From Planococcus sp. APC 4015 (GTDB lineage: Bacteria; Actinomycetota; Actinomycetes; Actinomycetales; Microbacteriaceae), in NCBI GenBank assembly GCA_030407505.1, contig JASDDH010000004.1:84385-148384 (forward strand): a stretch of 64,000 nucleotides of DNA, read 5' to 3'. The number at the start of each line of letters is the position of its first letter. The first letter of the stretch is position 1. The position numbers and the translations under genes were made by a program. Below, piece after piece: positions 20,027 to 28,980 of this stretch. Under the pieces are notes generated by a model. The model had not been told where the DNA came from. It did no database searches and saw only the letters and a list, made by a program, of their open reading frames with translations.

Positions 20027-21579
20027 TGGTCGACCTCCCCCTCGAGCTGGCTGATGGTGACCGGCTGCAGCAGCGCCGCGCCGATCCGCTCGCAGACCGC
20101 GTACAGGGGTCCCGCGAAGATCGTCAGGGCCACGGTGACGGCCACCATGCCCGCCGTCGCTGCGGTCATGATGCGCGGGATGACCCGTCGCTCCGTCTCG
20201 ACGGCCGCCGCCGGCGCCGCGCCGAGGTACGAGATGCGCTCCTCGGTCTCGGCCGAGTCGTCCTCCTCGCGCCAGAACGCGAGATTCCAGGCGCGCATCA
20301 GGGCGTACAGGGTCAGCAGCGACGTGACGATGCCCGCGACGATCAGCACCATCATGATCGGGGTGCCGACCTCGGCCGCCGCGTCGAACAAGGCGAACTT
20401 GCCGATGAAGCCGGAGAACGGCGGAAGGCCCCCGAGGTTGACCGCGGGGATGAAGTAGAGCACCGCGATGATCGGGGCGGCGCGCATGAGCCCCTTGACC
20501 CGCAGGATCGACGTGCTCCCCGCCCGGCGCTCGATGAGCCCCACCGCGAGGAAGAGGGTGGTCTGCACCACGATGTGGTGGACCATGTAGTAGATCGTCG
20601 CGCCGATCGCCGCCGGGGTGGCGATGGCGAGGCCGAACACCATGTAGCCCACGTGACTGACGAGGGTGAACGACAGGATTCGCTTGAGCTCCGCCTGCGC
20701 GAGCGCGCCGAGCACCCCGACGATCATCGTGGCCAGGGCGACGATGAGCAGCAGCAGATTGACGTCGTTGTCGAGGAAGAGCTCGGTCTCGGTGCGGATC
20801 ATCGCGTAGACGCCGACCTTGGTGAGCAGGCCGGCGAAGACGGCCGTCACCGGGGCGGGTGCCGTCGGATACGAGTCGGGAAGCCAGAACGACAGCGGGA
20901 ACACCGCCGCCTTGATGCTGAACGCGAGCAGCAGCATGACGTGCAGCACGAACTGCGTCTCCTGCGGAAGCTCCATCATGCGCTGCGAGATCTGCACCAT
21001 GTTGACGGTGCCCAGGGCGCCGTAGATCATCGCGATCGCGGCGAGGAACAGGATCGACGACACCAGCGAGACCACGATGTAGACGACGCCCGCGCGGATG
21101 CGCGACTCGGTCGAGCCCAGGGTGATGAGCACGTACGACGCGACGAGCAGGATCTCGAAGCCGACGTAGAGGTTGAACAGATCGCCCGCGATGAACGCGT
21201 TGAAGATCCCGGCGGCCAGGATCAGGTAGGTCGGGTGGAAGATCGACACCGGGGTGTCGTCGTCGCCGTCGGCCGCGCCCTGCCCGACCGAGAAGAGGAG
21301 CACGGCGAGCAGCACGAGAGCCGAGATCAGCACGAGGATCGCCGCGAGCCGATCGACGTAGAGCACGATCCCGAACGGGATCGGCCAGCCGCCGACCGAC
21401 ACCGCGATCGCCTGGTCGTTGGTGTCGACGGCCCACAGCAGCACGGCCGAGATCACGAGCACGACACTGAGCGTGACGATCGACACCACGACCTGCGTCT
21501 TGCGGTGACGGCCGGCGATGAGGGCGACGGCCGCACCGAGCAGCGGCAGGGTGACGAGGAGGGGGACCAGTGCGCTCAC
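20023..21579 (-). CDS. mnhD: Mrp Na+/H+ antiporter subunit D
   Basis: A 518-residue polytopic protein of the NuoN/NuoM proton-translocating family, starting at GTG 21579. Conserved features are NLYVGFEILLVASYVLI (Glu in helix 5), SIKAAVFPLSFWLPDSYPTAPAPVTAVFAGLLTKVGVYAMIR (helix 7-8 region with functional Lys) and KRILSFTLVSHVGYMVFGLA. Together with MnhA it forms the ion-conducting core. The Asp/Glu-rich loop FWREEDDSAETEER near the C terminus looks lineage-specific. Confidence 0.95.
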   Translation of the reverse strand: MSALVPLLVTLPLLGAAVALIAGRHRKTQVVVSIVTLSVVLVISAVLLWAVDTNDQAIAVSVGGWPIPFGIVLYVDRLAAILVLISALVLLAVLLFSVGQGAADGDDDTPVSIFHPTYLILAAGIFNAFIAGDLFNLYVGFEILLVASYVLITLGSTESRIRAGVVYIVVSLVSSILFLAAIAMIYGALGTVNMVQISQRMMELPQETQFVLHVMLLLAFSIKAAVFPLSFWLPDSYPTAPAPVTAVFAGLLTKVGVYAMIRTETELFLDNDVNLLLLIVALATMIVGVLGALAQAELKRILSFTLVSHVGYMVFGLAIATPAAIGATIYYMVHHIVVQTTLFLAVGLIERRAGSTSILRVKGLMRAAPIIAVLYFIPAVNLGGLPPFSGFIGKFALFDAAAEVGTPIMMVLIVAGIVTSLLTLYALMRAWNLAFWREEDDSAETEERISYLGAAPAAAVETERRVIPRIMTAATAGMVAVTVALTIFAGPLYAVCERIGAALLQPVTISQLEGEVDQ

Positions 21580-22130
21580 GAGTCGTCGCCTCCCTTCGAC
21601 CGGCCGTCGGCCGAACGCGGGCGGTCGACGGGGGCGTCGTCGCGCAGCGATGACATGTCGCGGCTTCCGAGCACGGTGATCGGCGCGGTCGCGAGCCCGA
21701 CGAAGTCGGTCGTCGCGTCGTCGTCCTCGTCCTCGATGCCGGTCTCGTCGTCCATGACGTCCTCGGTCGCGGCCGAGCGGGCGCGCACCGCGGCATCCGC
21801 CTCGTCGTCTTCGACCGTGTCGGCCTGGCCGAGCTGCCAGGAGCGATAGATGAGGGCGAGGAGGAACGCCGAGATCGCGAAGGTGATGACGATGGCCGTG
21901 AGCGTCAGCGCCTGCGGCAGCGGGTCGGAGTACTCGTCGGGCGAGTCGGCGGCGCCGAAGAAGGGGGCGACCCCGGGGCGTCCCATCACGATGAGCAGGA
22001 GGAGGTTCGCCGCGTTGCCGAGCAGCAGGAATCCGATGAGCACGCGGGTGAGGCTGCGTTCCAGCATCGCGTAGACGCCGCACGCGAAGAGCACGGCCAT
22101 GATGATGATCAGCACGAGCGATACGTTCAT
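21576..22130 (-). CDS. mnhC: Mrp Na+/H+ antiporter subunit C with long acidic tail
   Basis: NuoK-like subunit with three helices in the first 110 residues (LVLIIIMAVLFACGVYAML, VLIGFLLLGNAANLLLLIVMG, ALTLTAIVITFAISAFLLALIYR) and the conserved DPLPQALTLTAIVI. Typical MnhC proteins are about 110-125 residues. This one has 184 because of a C-terminal extension of about 70 residues rich in Asp and Glu (VEDDEADAA..., EDEDDDATTD) that should be cytoplasmic and disordered. The ATG overlaps the mnhA stop by 4 nt. Confidence 0.93.
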   Translation of the reverse strand: MNVSLVLIIIMAVLFACGVYAMLERSLTRVLIGFLLLGNAANLLLLIVMGRPGVAPFFGAADSPDEYSDPLPQALTLTAIVITFAISAFLLALIYRSWQLGQADTVEDDEADAAVRARSAATEDVMDDETGIEDEDDDATTDFVGLATAPITVLGSRDMSSLRDDAPVDRPRSADGRSKGGDDS

Positions 22131-25069
22131 CGGGTCGCCTCCCTCTGACGCGGTCCCTGGGATTCTCGGAGGGCCTGTGCCTGACGGTCGACTTCGGCGC
22201 CGAGGCTGCGCAGCACGTCGAGCACGAGACCGATCACGACCAGGTACACCCCGACGTCGAACAGGGTCGACGAGACGAACTCGACGTGCCCGAGGAACCC
22301 GAGCTCACCTTCGATGTAGTCGCTGGTCAGGGGCGCCAGGCCGAAGAACAGGGGCACGATGGCGCACGAGACGGCGATGGCCATGCCCACTCCGAGCAGA
22401 CGACCGGCGTCCGTGGGCGCGGCGGCCCCGAGCTCGTAGCGTCCGCCCGCGACGTAGCGCATGACGAGCGCCATGCCGGCGACCAGGCCTCCGGCGAAAC
22501 CGCCGCCGGGCAGGTTGTGGCCGGCGAACAGCAGGTAGAGCGAAACGACGATGATCGTGTGGAAGAGGATCCGCACGATGACCTCGAGCAGGATCGAGCG
22601 GTTCTCGGGGCGCACCCGCTGTCCGCCGACGAGCCAGGCCGTGCGTCCGCTCCCCCGGGTGTCGTCCTTCTGACGCAGACCGTCGGATGTCTCCACGAGC
22701 ACCCGCCGGCTGCGCGTCGCGCCCGTCGGCAGGGCGTTGAACCGCGACAGCGTGTCGGCGCGGTGGGTGACGAACACCAGGGACGCGACGCCGGTGGCGG
22801 CCAGGATGAGCACCGACAGCTCCCCCATGGTGTCCCAGCCGCGCATGTCGACGAGGGCGACGTTGACGACGTTCTTGCCGTGGCCGAGCTCGTAGGCGAG
22901 CTCGGGGAAGCGGTCCGAGATGGGCTCGTCCACCCGGGCGCCCGTCGCGACGAGCGCGACCATCGCCATCGTGAGCCCGACCGCGGCGGCCAGCACCGCG
23001 CGGGCCACCGGCGCGACCGAGGCGTTGTGCTCGCCCATGCGGGAGGGGATGCGGCGCAGCACGAGGGCGAAGGCGACGAGGGTGACGGTCTCGATGAGGA
23101 TCTGCGTGAGCGCCAGGTCGGGCGCCCCGCTCGTCGCGAACAGCAGCACCATGCCCAGGCCCGTCACCGACACCAGGACGACGCCGGTGTAGCGCTTGCG
23201 GGCGCGCACGGCGATGAGACCGGCGATGATCATGATCGGGGCGACGACGAGCTGCATGGGCGTGTGCCAGCCGTCGATGTCGATGACCCAGCTCCCGCCC
23301 ATCACCAGCGCGGCGCCCTCGGCGGCGACGAACACCACGAAGATCGTGCCGACGTAGACCGGGAGCGAGCCCCGCTGGGTGAGACTCGTGGTCAGCACCG
23401 AGAGTCGCGCGATGCCGCGCAGGGTGGCGTTGTACACCTCGACGGCCGTGAAGGGGACGATGCGCCCGGGCATCCGGGTGCGGGTGAGCCGGAACAGGAC
23501 GGCCCCGAGCGCGATCGACCCGAGCGAGAGGAACAGCGCGGGCTCGAACCCGTGCCAGAGCTCGAGATGAGCCGGGTAGTCGGGCGCGGCGACACCCGGA
23601 GACGACAGCGGAGCGAGGTCGGCGTAGGGCGAGAACACGGTGTCCAGCCAGGGCGCGGCGACACCGGCGACGACCGTGAGCCCGGCGAGCACGACCGGCG
23701 CGAGCAGGAAGCCCAGCGGAGGATCGGGCCATTCGGTGCGCTCGAGCGGCTCGCCCGCGGCATCCTTCTTCGTCCAGAACGCGCCCCACAGGAACCGGAT
23801 GCCGTACGCGGCGGTCAGCACCGAGCCGAGCACGACGCCGATGAGCGCGACGATGCCCCACGGTGACGCGGCTGTGGCCTCGTGCAGCAGCGCGGCCAGC
23901 GCACCCTCCTTCGCCACCCACCCGATGGTGGGGATGACGCCGACCATCGAGCCGATCGCGAGGAACGCGAACACGGCGATCGTCGGCGCCTGCCTGCCGA
24001 CTCCGCTCAGTTCGCCGATGTCGCGGGTCGAGAGCTGACGGTCGATGACGCCGACGATGAGGAACAGCGCCGACTTGAACATCGCGTGGCTCACGAGCAG
24101 GGCGAGCCCCGCGAGAGCGACATCGCGGACCCCGTAGCCGAGCACGACCGTGAGGAAGCCGAGCTGACTGACCGTGCCGAAGGCGAGGATGCGCTTCAGG
24201 TCGGTCTCGCGGAGCGCCTGGATGCCGCCGAGGATCATCGTGAAGACGCCCAGGCCCACGACGATCGGGCGCCACGTGGGGGCGAGCGCGAAGACCGGAG
24301 CCAGCCGCGCGATCAGGTAGATGCCCGCCTTCACCATCGCCGCGGCGTGCAGGTAGGCGCTGACCGGAGTGGGCGCGGCCATGGCGCCGGGCAGCCAGAA
24401 GTGGAACGGGAAGATGGCCGACTTGCTGAGCGCGCCGACGAGGATCAGCACGAGGGCGGCGTCGATCACCGCACCCGTCGGGGCCTCGGCCAGCATCGTC
24501 GAGATGCTCGACGTGCCGGTGTCCACGACGAGCAGCACCACGCCGATGAGCATCACGAGTCCGCCGAGGGTGGTCACCAGCAGCGCCTGCAGGGCTGCGC
24601 GGCGGCTCGCGGCGCGCTTGTTGTAGTACCCGATGAGCAGGTACGACAGCACGCTGGTGAGTTCCCAGAACATCACGAGCACGACGAGGTCGTCGGTGAG
24701 GACGAGCCCGTACATGGCACCGGCGAATGCGAGCAGCACGGCTGAGAACTGCGCGAGCCCCTCGGTCTTGCCCCCGAAGTACCACCGGCAGTAGAGCATC
24801 ACCAGGGCTCCGACGCCGGTGGCGACGAGCGCCATGACCCACGACAGGGTGTCCATCCGCATCGAGAGCACGATGCCGAGCGACGGGATCCAGTCGTATG
24901 CCTCGAACGGAATCCGGCCGGCCAGGACCGCGGGTGTCTGGGCTGCGGCGTGCACGAAGGCCACGGCCGGCAGAGCGGCGGCGACGTAGAAGGCGCGCGC
25001 GCCGATGCGGTGGACGAGCCACGGGAGCAGGAGCGGGACGACCGCGAACGCGCCGAGGAGGACCAGCAT
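22127..25069 (-). CDS. mnhA: Mrp Na+/H+ antiporter subunit A (fused A/B form)
   Basis: First gene of the operon, 980 residues from ATG 25069, chosen over the upstream in-frame start at 25105 because AGAGGAGG sits 7-8 nt before it. The NuoL-like N-terminal domain has LVMFWELTSVLSYLLIGYYN, SKSAIFPFHFWLPGAMAAPTPVSAYLHAAAMVKAGIYLIARL and KRILAFGTVSQLGF. The last 150 residues contain ILFHTIIVVSLYLLFAGHNLPGGGFAGGLVAGMALVMRYVAGG, the MnhB domain, so A and B are fused and no separate mnhB exists. The complex exchanges cytoplasmic Na+ for external protons. Confidence 0.95.
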   Translation of the reverse strand: MLVLLGAFAVVPLLLPWLVHRIGARAFYVAAALPAVAFVHAAAQTPAVLAGRIPFEAYDWIPSLGIVLSMRMDTLSWVMALVATGVGALVMLYCRWYFGGKTEGLAQFSAVLLAFAGAMYGLVLTDDLVVLVMFWELTSVLSYLLIGYYNKRAASRRAALQALLVTTLGGLVMLIGVVLLVVDTGTSSISTMLAEAPTGAVIDAALVLILVGALSKSAIFPFHFWLPGAMAAPTPVSAYLHAAAMVKAGIYLIARLAPVFALAPTWRPIVVGLGVFTMILGGIQALRETDLKRILAFGTVSQLGFLTVVLGYGVRDVALAGLALLVSHAMFKSALFLIVGVIDRQLSTRDIGELSGVGRQAPTIAVFAFLAIGSMVGVIPTIGWVAKEGALAALLHEATAASPWGIVALIGVVLGSVLTAAYGIRFLWGAFWTKKDAAGEPLERTEWPDPPLGFLLAPVVLAGLTVVAGVAAPWLDTVFSPYADLAPLSSPGVAAPDYPAHLELWHGFEPALFLSLGSIALGAVLFRLTRTRMPGRIVPFTAVEVYNATLRGIARLSVLTTSLTQRGSLPVYVGTIFVVFVAAEGAALVMGGSWVIDIDGWHTPMQLVVAPIMIIAGLIAVRARKRYTGVVLVSVTGLGMVLLFATSGAPDLALTQILIETVTLVAFALVLRRIPSRMGEHNASVAPVARAVLAAAVGLTMAMVALVATGARVDEPISDRFPELAYELGHGKNVVNVALVDMRGWDTMGELSVLILAATGVASLVFVTHRADTLSRFNALPTGATRSRRVLVETSDGLRQKDDTRGSGRTAWLVGGQRVRPENRSILLEVIVRILFHTIIVVSLYLLFAGHNLPGGGFAGGLVAGMALVMRYVAGGRYELGAAAPTDAGRLLGVGMAIAVSCAIVPLFFGLAPLTSDYIEGELGFLGHVEFVSSTLFDVGVYLVVIGLVLDVLRSLGAEVDRQAQALRESQGPRQREATR

Positions 25070-25182
25070 GGGGCGGCCTCCTCTAGGTCGTCGGCCGCGG
25101 CTCACGCATTCGGCTCGGGCGATCAGGGTGTCGGGACGAGTCTACCGGCGGGCGTCGGCCGGCCGGACCGCGGGGCTCGATC

Positions 25183-26229
25183 TCAGCGGGGCGCGGGCCC
25201 CGTCGTGTCGCCTTCGCGGAACACGCACGTGAAGCTGAGGGATGCCGCGTCGCGACCCTCGATCATCGCGGCGACGGCGTGACCGGCCGCGCGTCCCTTG
25301 TCGGTCGCGGGCTGTTCGAGCGTCGTCAGCACGCGCGGCGCGAGACCGTCGACGACGATCCCGTCGAAGCCCGTGACGCTGACGTCTTCGGGCACGCGCA
25401 TGCCCGCCTCCTCGGCGGCGCGGATGACCCCGGCCGCCAGCAGGTCGCTCTGGGCGATCACCGCGGTGGGTCGTGCCTGAGGATCTGCGAAGAGCGCGCG
25501 GCCCGCGGCCAGCCCCTCGTCGATGAAGCTGCCGGCGGCCGAGTGGACGCGCGCGTCGGGGAACACGTCGAGGGCGCCCGCCAGTCGTTCGCGGGTCACG
25601 TCGACGGTGATGTCGGCGCCCGGCCCGACGGGCCCCCGGGGTCTGGCCGCATCGATGGGCAGCGTCACGACCGCGACATCGGTGTGTCCGAGGCCCCGCA
25701 GGTGACTCGCCGCCTGCCGCTGGGCCTCGCGGTTGTCGAGCCCGATGCGCGGCACTCCCTCGCCGGCGTCGCCCTCGATCACGACGACGGGGATCCCCCT
25801 CGAGCGCACGATGTCGAGCGACTCGCGCAGGAATCCGCTGCATCCGATCAGCACGGCGGCGTCGATCGGCGCCGTCGTGAGCGAGGGACCGCCGAAGACG
25901 GGGCCCTGGTCGCGCAGCAGCAGCAGTCCGGCTCCGAGCGGGGCGACCGCGTCGGCGAGCCCGTCCATCATCAGCGTCTTGACCGGGTCGAGGAACGCCG
26001 TCCCGAGGTGCTCCTCGAAGACGACCCCGACGATGCCCGATCGGCCGGTGCGCAGCGACGCGGCACGAGGATCGGGGCCGGTGTAGCCGAGGGCCGACGC
26101 GGCTTCGAGCACCCGTCGGCGCGTGGCTTCCGAGACGGGCGTCTTGCCGCTGAAGACGACGGATGCCGTCGACGGCGAGACCCCGGCCTCGCGCGCGACG
26201 TCGGATATGGTCGCCCGGCGCGTACTCAT
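25183..26229 (-). CDS. LacI family transcriptional regulator
   Basis: The 348-residue protein starts at MSTRRATISDVAREAGVSPSTASVVFSGKTPVSEATRRRVLEAASALGY, a standard LacI helix-turn-helix plus hinge. A periplasmic-binding-like sensor domain follows (SGIVGVVFEEHLG, VAVVTLPID, AVIAQSDLLAAGVIRAAEEAGMRVPEDVSVTGFDGI). The ATG at 26229 (21 nt inside the longest frame) fits the family N terminus, and TACGAT at 26239-26244 lies 9 nt upstream. The divergent gene is an MFS transporter, with a 14-bp palindrome between the two. It probably represses both genes in response to a sugar or related ligand; the ligand is unknown. Confidence 0.93.
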   Translation of the reverse strand: MSTRRATISDVAREAGVSPSTASVVFSGKTPVSEATRRRVLEAASALGYTGPDPRAASLRTGRSGIVGVVFEEHLGTAFLDPVKTLMMDGLADAVAPLGAGLLLLRDQGPVFGGPSLTTAPIDAAVLIGCSGFLRESLDIVRSRGIPVVVIEGDAGEGVPRIGLDNREAQRQAASHLRGLGHTDVAVVTLPIDAARPRGPVGPGADITVDVTRERLAGALDVFPDARVHSAAGSFIDEGLAAGRALFADPQARPTAVIAQSDLLAAGVIRAAEEAGMRVPEDVSVTGFDGIVVDGLAPRVLTTLEQPATDKGRAAGHAVAAMIEGRDAASLSFTCVFREGDTTGPAPR

Positions 26230-26264
26230 GACGGCTTGATCGTAACCCACGGGGTTTGCCGCCG

Positions 26265-26278
26265 TCGAATCGATTCGA
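26265..26278. promoter_or_regulatory. Probable LacI-family operator
   Basis: TCGAATCGATTCGA is a perfect 14-bp palindrome with the central CG typical of LacI-family operators. It lies 36 nt from the LacI start and 13 nt before the MFS start, directly next to that gene's -10-like TACGCT (26279-26284). A bound repressor would cover the transporter promoter and probably its own. Confidence 0.75.
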
Positions 26279-26291
26279 TACGCTGGCGGGC

Positions 26292-27524
26292 ATGCAGGAC
26301 AGCCTCACCCGGACGCAGATCGTCCACTGGCGCAACGCGATCTTCGCCTTCTTCTTCGCGACCGGTCTCGGATTCGCGACGTGGGCGTCGCGCATCCCGG
26401 CGGTGAAGGACAACCTGCAGATCAACGACTTCCAGGTCGGCATCCTGCTGTTCGTCTCGGGTGCGGCCTCGATCGTCGGGCTGTCGCTGGCCAACGTCGT
26501 CGTCGCCCGCTGGGGTGCGCGGCGCGGGCTGCTGCTCGGGCTGTCGACCTTCGGCATCGGCGTCATCGTGGTCGGTGTGGGGGCGGACCCGCTGGCCTCG
26601 TACGGCATGACCGCCGTGGGCCTGGCGATCATGGGCCTCGGAATGGCGGGCACCGACGTCATGATGAACGTCGAGGGCGCCGCGAACGAGCAGGCGCTCG
26701 AGCGCACGATGATGCCGCTGTTCCACGCACTGTTCAGCCTCGGCACCGTCGCGGGCGCCGGCATCGGCGTCGGCATGGCGGCATGGGGCATCGGCGTCGG
26801 CCCGCACCTGTGGGCCGTGGGCGCGGTCGTCGTGGCGTCGGGCTTCGTGGCGATCCGCGCCATCCCGCGCCGGGACGCCGTCGACGACACCGCGGGCGAC
26901 GAGCCGTCGCAGACCCGGCGCGAGCGCCTGCGGGCATCCCTCGCCGTCTGGCGCGACCCGCGCACGTACTTCATCGGCGTCATCATGCTCGGCATGGCCT
27001 TCGCCGAGGGCGGCGCCAACGACTGGCTCCCGCTCGCCGTCGTCGACGGACACGACGGCACCGAGGCGCAGGGGGCGATCGCACTGACCGTGTTCTCGAT
27101 CGCGATGACCGTGGTGCGCGCGGCGGGCGGCCCGCTCGTGGACCGCTTCGGCCGCGTGTGGACGCTGCGCATCCTGGCGGTCGCCGCAGCCGGCGGCCTG
27201 ATCCTGTTCATCCTCGCCCCGACCCTGCCGCTGGCCCTCGTCGGCGTCGCACTGTGGGGGGTCGGGGCATCGCTGGGGTTCCCGCTGGGCATGTCGGCGG
27301 CCGCCGACGATCCGACCAAGGCCGCCGCGTCGGTGAGCGCCGCCGCCACGATCGGCTACGTCGCGTTCCTGTGCGGCCCGCCGGCGCTGGGCTGGATCAG
27401 CCATCAGGTGGGGCTCCTGCCGACGCTCTGGATCATCGTCGTGCTGATCGTCATGTCGGGTCTGGCCTCGGGAGCCGCCAAGCCGATCGCCGGCTCCAAG
27501 GTCGGCGCCGGTCACCAGCACTGA
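26292..27524 (+). CDS. MFS transporter (YbjJ-like)
   Basis: A 410-residue major facilitator with about 12 membrane helices. It opens with WRNAIFAFFFATGLGFATWASRIPAVKDNLQINDFQVGILLFVSGAASIVGL, and the A-motif region ANVVVARWGARRGLL connects helices 2 and 3. A second half begins at RTYFIGVIMLGMAFAEGGANDWLPLAVVDG. The FATWASRIP.VK..L and EG..NDW motifs are typical of YbjJ-type MFS proteins of unknown substrate. The start at ATG 26292 is supported by TACGCT ending 7 nt upstream. The LacI operator sits in its promoter. Confidence 0.9.
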   Translation: MQDSLTRTQIVHWRNAIFAFFFATGLGFATWASRIPAVKDNLQINDFQVGILLFVSGAASIVGLSLANVVVARWGARRGLLLGLSTFGIGVIVVGVGADPLASYGMTAVGLAIMGLGMAGTDVMMNVEGAANEQALERTMMPLFHALFSLGTVAGAGIGVGMAAWGIGVGPHLWAVGAVVVASGFVAIRAIPRRDAVDDTAGDEPSQTRRERLRASLAVWRDPRTYFIGVIMLGMAFAEGGANDWLPLAVVDGHDGTEAQGAIALTVFSIAMTVVRAAGGPLVDRFGRVWTLRILAVAAAGGLILFILAPTLPLALVGVALWGVGASLGFPLGMSAAADDPTKAAASVSAAATIGYVAFLCGPPALGWISHQVGLLPTLWIIVVLIVMSGLASGAAKPIAGSKVGAGHQH

Positions 27525-27542
27525 CCGGGCTACGCTCGTCGG

Positions 27543-28238
27543 ATGCGTCTCGTCATCGCCCGCTGCTCCGTCGACTACACGGGCCGTCTCAACGCGCATC
27601 TGCCGCTCGCGACCCGGCTGCTCGTGCACAAGGGCGACGGTTCGCTGCTCGTGCACTCCGACGGCGGCTCGTACAAGCCGCTCAACTGGATGTCACCGCC
27701 CTGCACCCTCACGGTCGAGACTCCGGATGCCGATTCGGCCGCCGCCGGCGTGCTGGAGCACTGGCGGGTGTCGCACGCGAAGACCGGCGACGCCCTGCTC
27801 GTGCGCATCTACGAGGTCATCCACGACACGTCCCACGAGCTCGGCATCGACCCGGGCCTGCAGAAGGACGGCGTCGAGGCCGACCTGCAGCGACTGCTCG
27901 CCGAGCAGGTCGACGTCATCGGCGAGCACCTCACCCTCGTGAGGCGTGAGTTCCCCACCGCGATCGGCCCGGTCGACCTGCTGCTGCGCGACCCCGCCGG
28001 CGGCACGGTCGCCGTCGAGGTCAAGCGCCGCGGCGACATCGACGGCGTCGAGCAGCTCACCCGGTACCTCGAGCTGCTGGGACGCGACCCCCACCTCGCC
28101 CCCGTCTCGGGCGTCTTCGCCGCGCAGGAGATCAAACCCCAGGCCCGGGTGCTGGCGACCGATCGCGGCATCCGCTGCGTCACGCTGGACTACGACGGCA
28201 TGAAGGGCGTCGAGTCGGGCGCACCCCGCCTGTTCTGA
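27543..28238 (+). CDS. nucS: Mismatch-specific endonuclease NucS/EndoMS
   Basis: NucS cuts both strands at mismatches and is the basis of the MutS/MutL-independent mismatch repair of many Actinobacteria. The 231-residue protein starts [50 protein letters not shown], the N-terminal dimer domain. The RecB-like nuclease domain follows, with [38 protein letters not shown] providing D, E and K of the active site. The C terminus GAPRLF resembles the beta-clamp-binding tail; the clamp gene dnaN is also in this window. TACGCT at 27531-27536 ends 6 nt before the ATG. Confidence 0.95.
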   Translation: MRLVIARCSVDYTGRLNAHLPLATRLLVHKGDGSLLVHSDGGSYKPLNWMSPPCTLTVETPDADSAAAGVLEHWRVSHAKTGDALLVRIYEVIHDTSHELGIDPGLQKDGVEADLQRLLAEQVDVIGEHLTLVRREFPTAIGPVDLLLRDPAGGTVAVEVKRRGDIDGVEQLTRYLELLGRDPHLAPVSGVFAAQEIKPQARVLATDRGIRCVTLDYDGMKGVESGAPRLF

Positions 28239-28296
28239 CCGCTGCGGGCCGCGCCCGCAGCTCAGGCCGACGGCCACCCCGACGTAGGCTGGGAGC

Positions 28297-28980
28297 ATGT
28301 CGACGAGATCTCCCTGGACCTGCATCCTCTGGGACGTCGACGGGACGATCGTCGACGCATCCGAGGGCATCCTGCGCCGGCTCACGATCACCCTCGAGCA
28401 CTTCGGCAAGAAGGCGCCGGTGCGCAGCGAACTCGCCCACTGGATCGGTCCGCCGCAGTTCGAGTCGTTCCAGACCAACGTCGGCATGACCCCCGACGAG
28501 TCCTCCGCCGCGGTGGCGTACTACCGTTCGCTCGCCCGGGAGGACGGGTACACGGCGGGTGCCAAGGTCTTCGCCGGTGTCGCCGAGCTGATCCAGGATG
28601 CCGCGGCCTGCGGCATCCCGCAGGCGACGGCTTCGTCGAAGCCTGAGCAGCAGGTCGTCGAGCTCATGCAGCACTTCGGACTCGCGTCGTCGTTCCGCAC
28701 GATGGTCGGCGCGACGCCCGACGAGCGCACGCTCGCCTCGAAGGCCGACATCGTGGCCGAAGCGCTGCGGCGCCTGGCCGACCAGGGCGTCGACACCAGT
28801 CGACCGGTGCTGGTCGGCGACCGCCACCATGACATCGACGGCGCGGCCGCCCACGGCGTACCCGTGATCTTCGTGCGGTGGGGCTTCAGCTGGCCCCACG
28901 AGGCCGACGGCGCGGCCGCCGCGGTCGACGACGCGGCGCAGCTGCGCGCGCTGCTGCTCGTGGACGACACGGATGCCTGA
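28297..28980 (+). CDS. HAD family hydrolase (phosphoglycolate phosphatase-like)
   Basis: The 227-residue protein has the HAD motifs in order: motif I CILWDVDGTIVDAS (nucleophile Asp and acid Asp), a helical cap, motif II-like ATASSKPE, motif III around TLASKADIV and motif IV VLVGDRHHDIDGAAAHGVPVIFVRWGFS. This is the Gph/PpaX-type layout, so it is a cytoplasmic phosphatase whose substrate is not known. TAGGCT at 28285-28290 ends 6 nt before the ATG. Its stop overlaps the next start as ATGCCTGA, a junction seen three times in this window. Confidence 0.9.
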   Translation: MSTRSPWTCILWDVDGTIVDASEGILRRLTITLEHFGKKAPVRSELAHWIGPPQFESFQTNVGMTPDESSAAVAYYRSLAREDGYTAGAKVFAGVAELIQDAAACGIPQATASSKPEQQVVELMQHFGLASSFRTMVGATPDERTLASKADIVAEALRRLADQGVDTSRPVLVGDRHHDIDGAAAHGVPVIFVRWGFSWPHEADGAAAAVDDAAQLRALLLVDDTDA

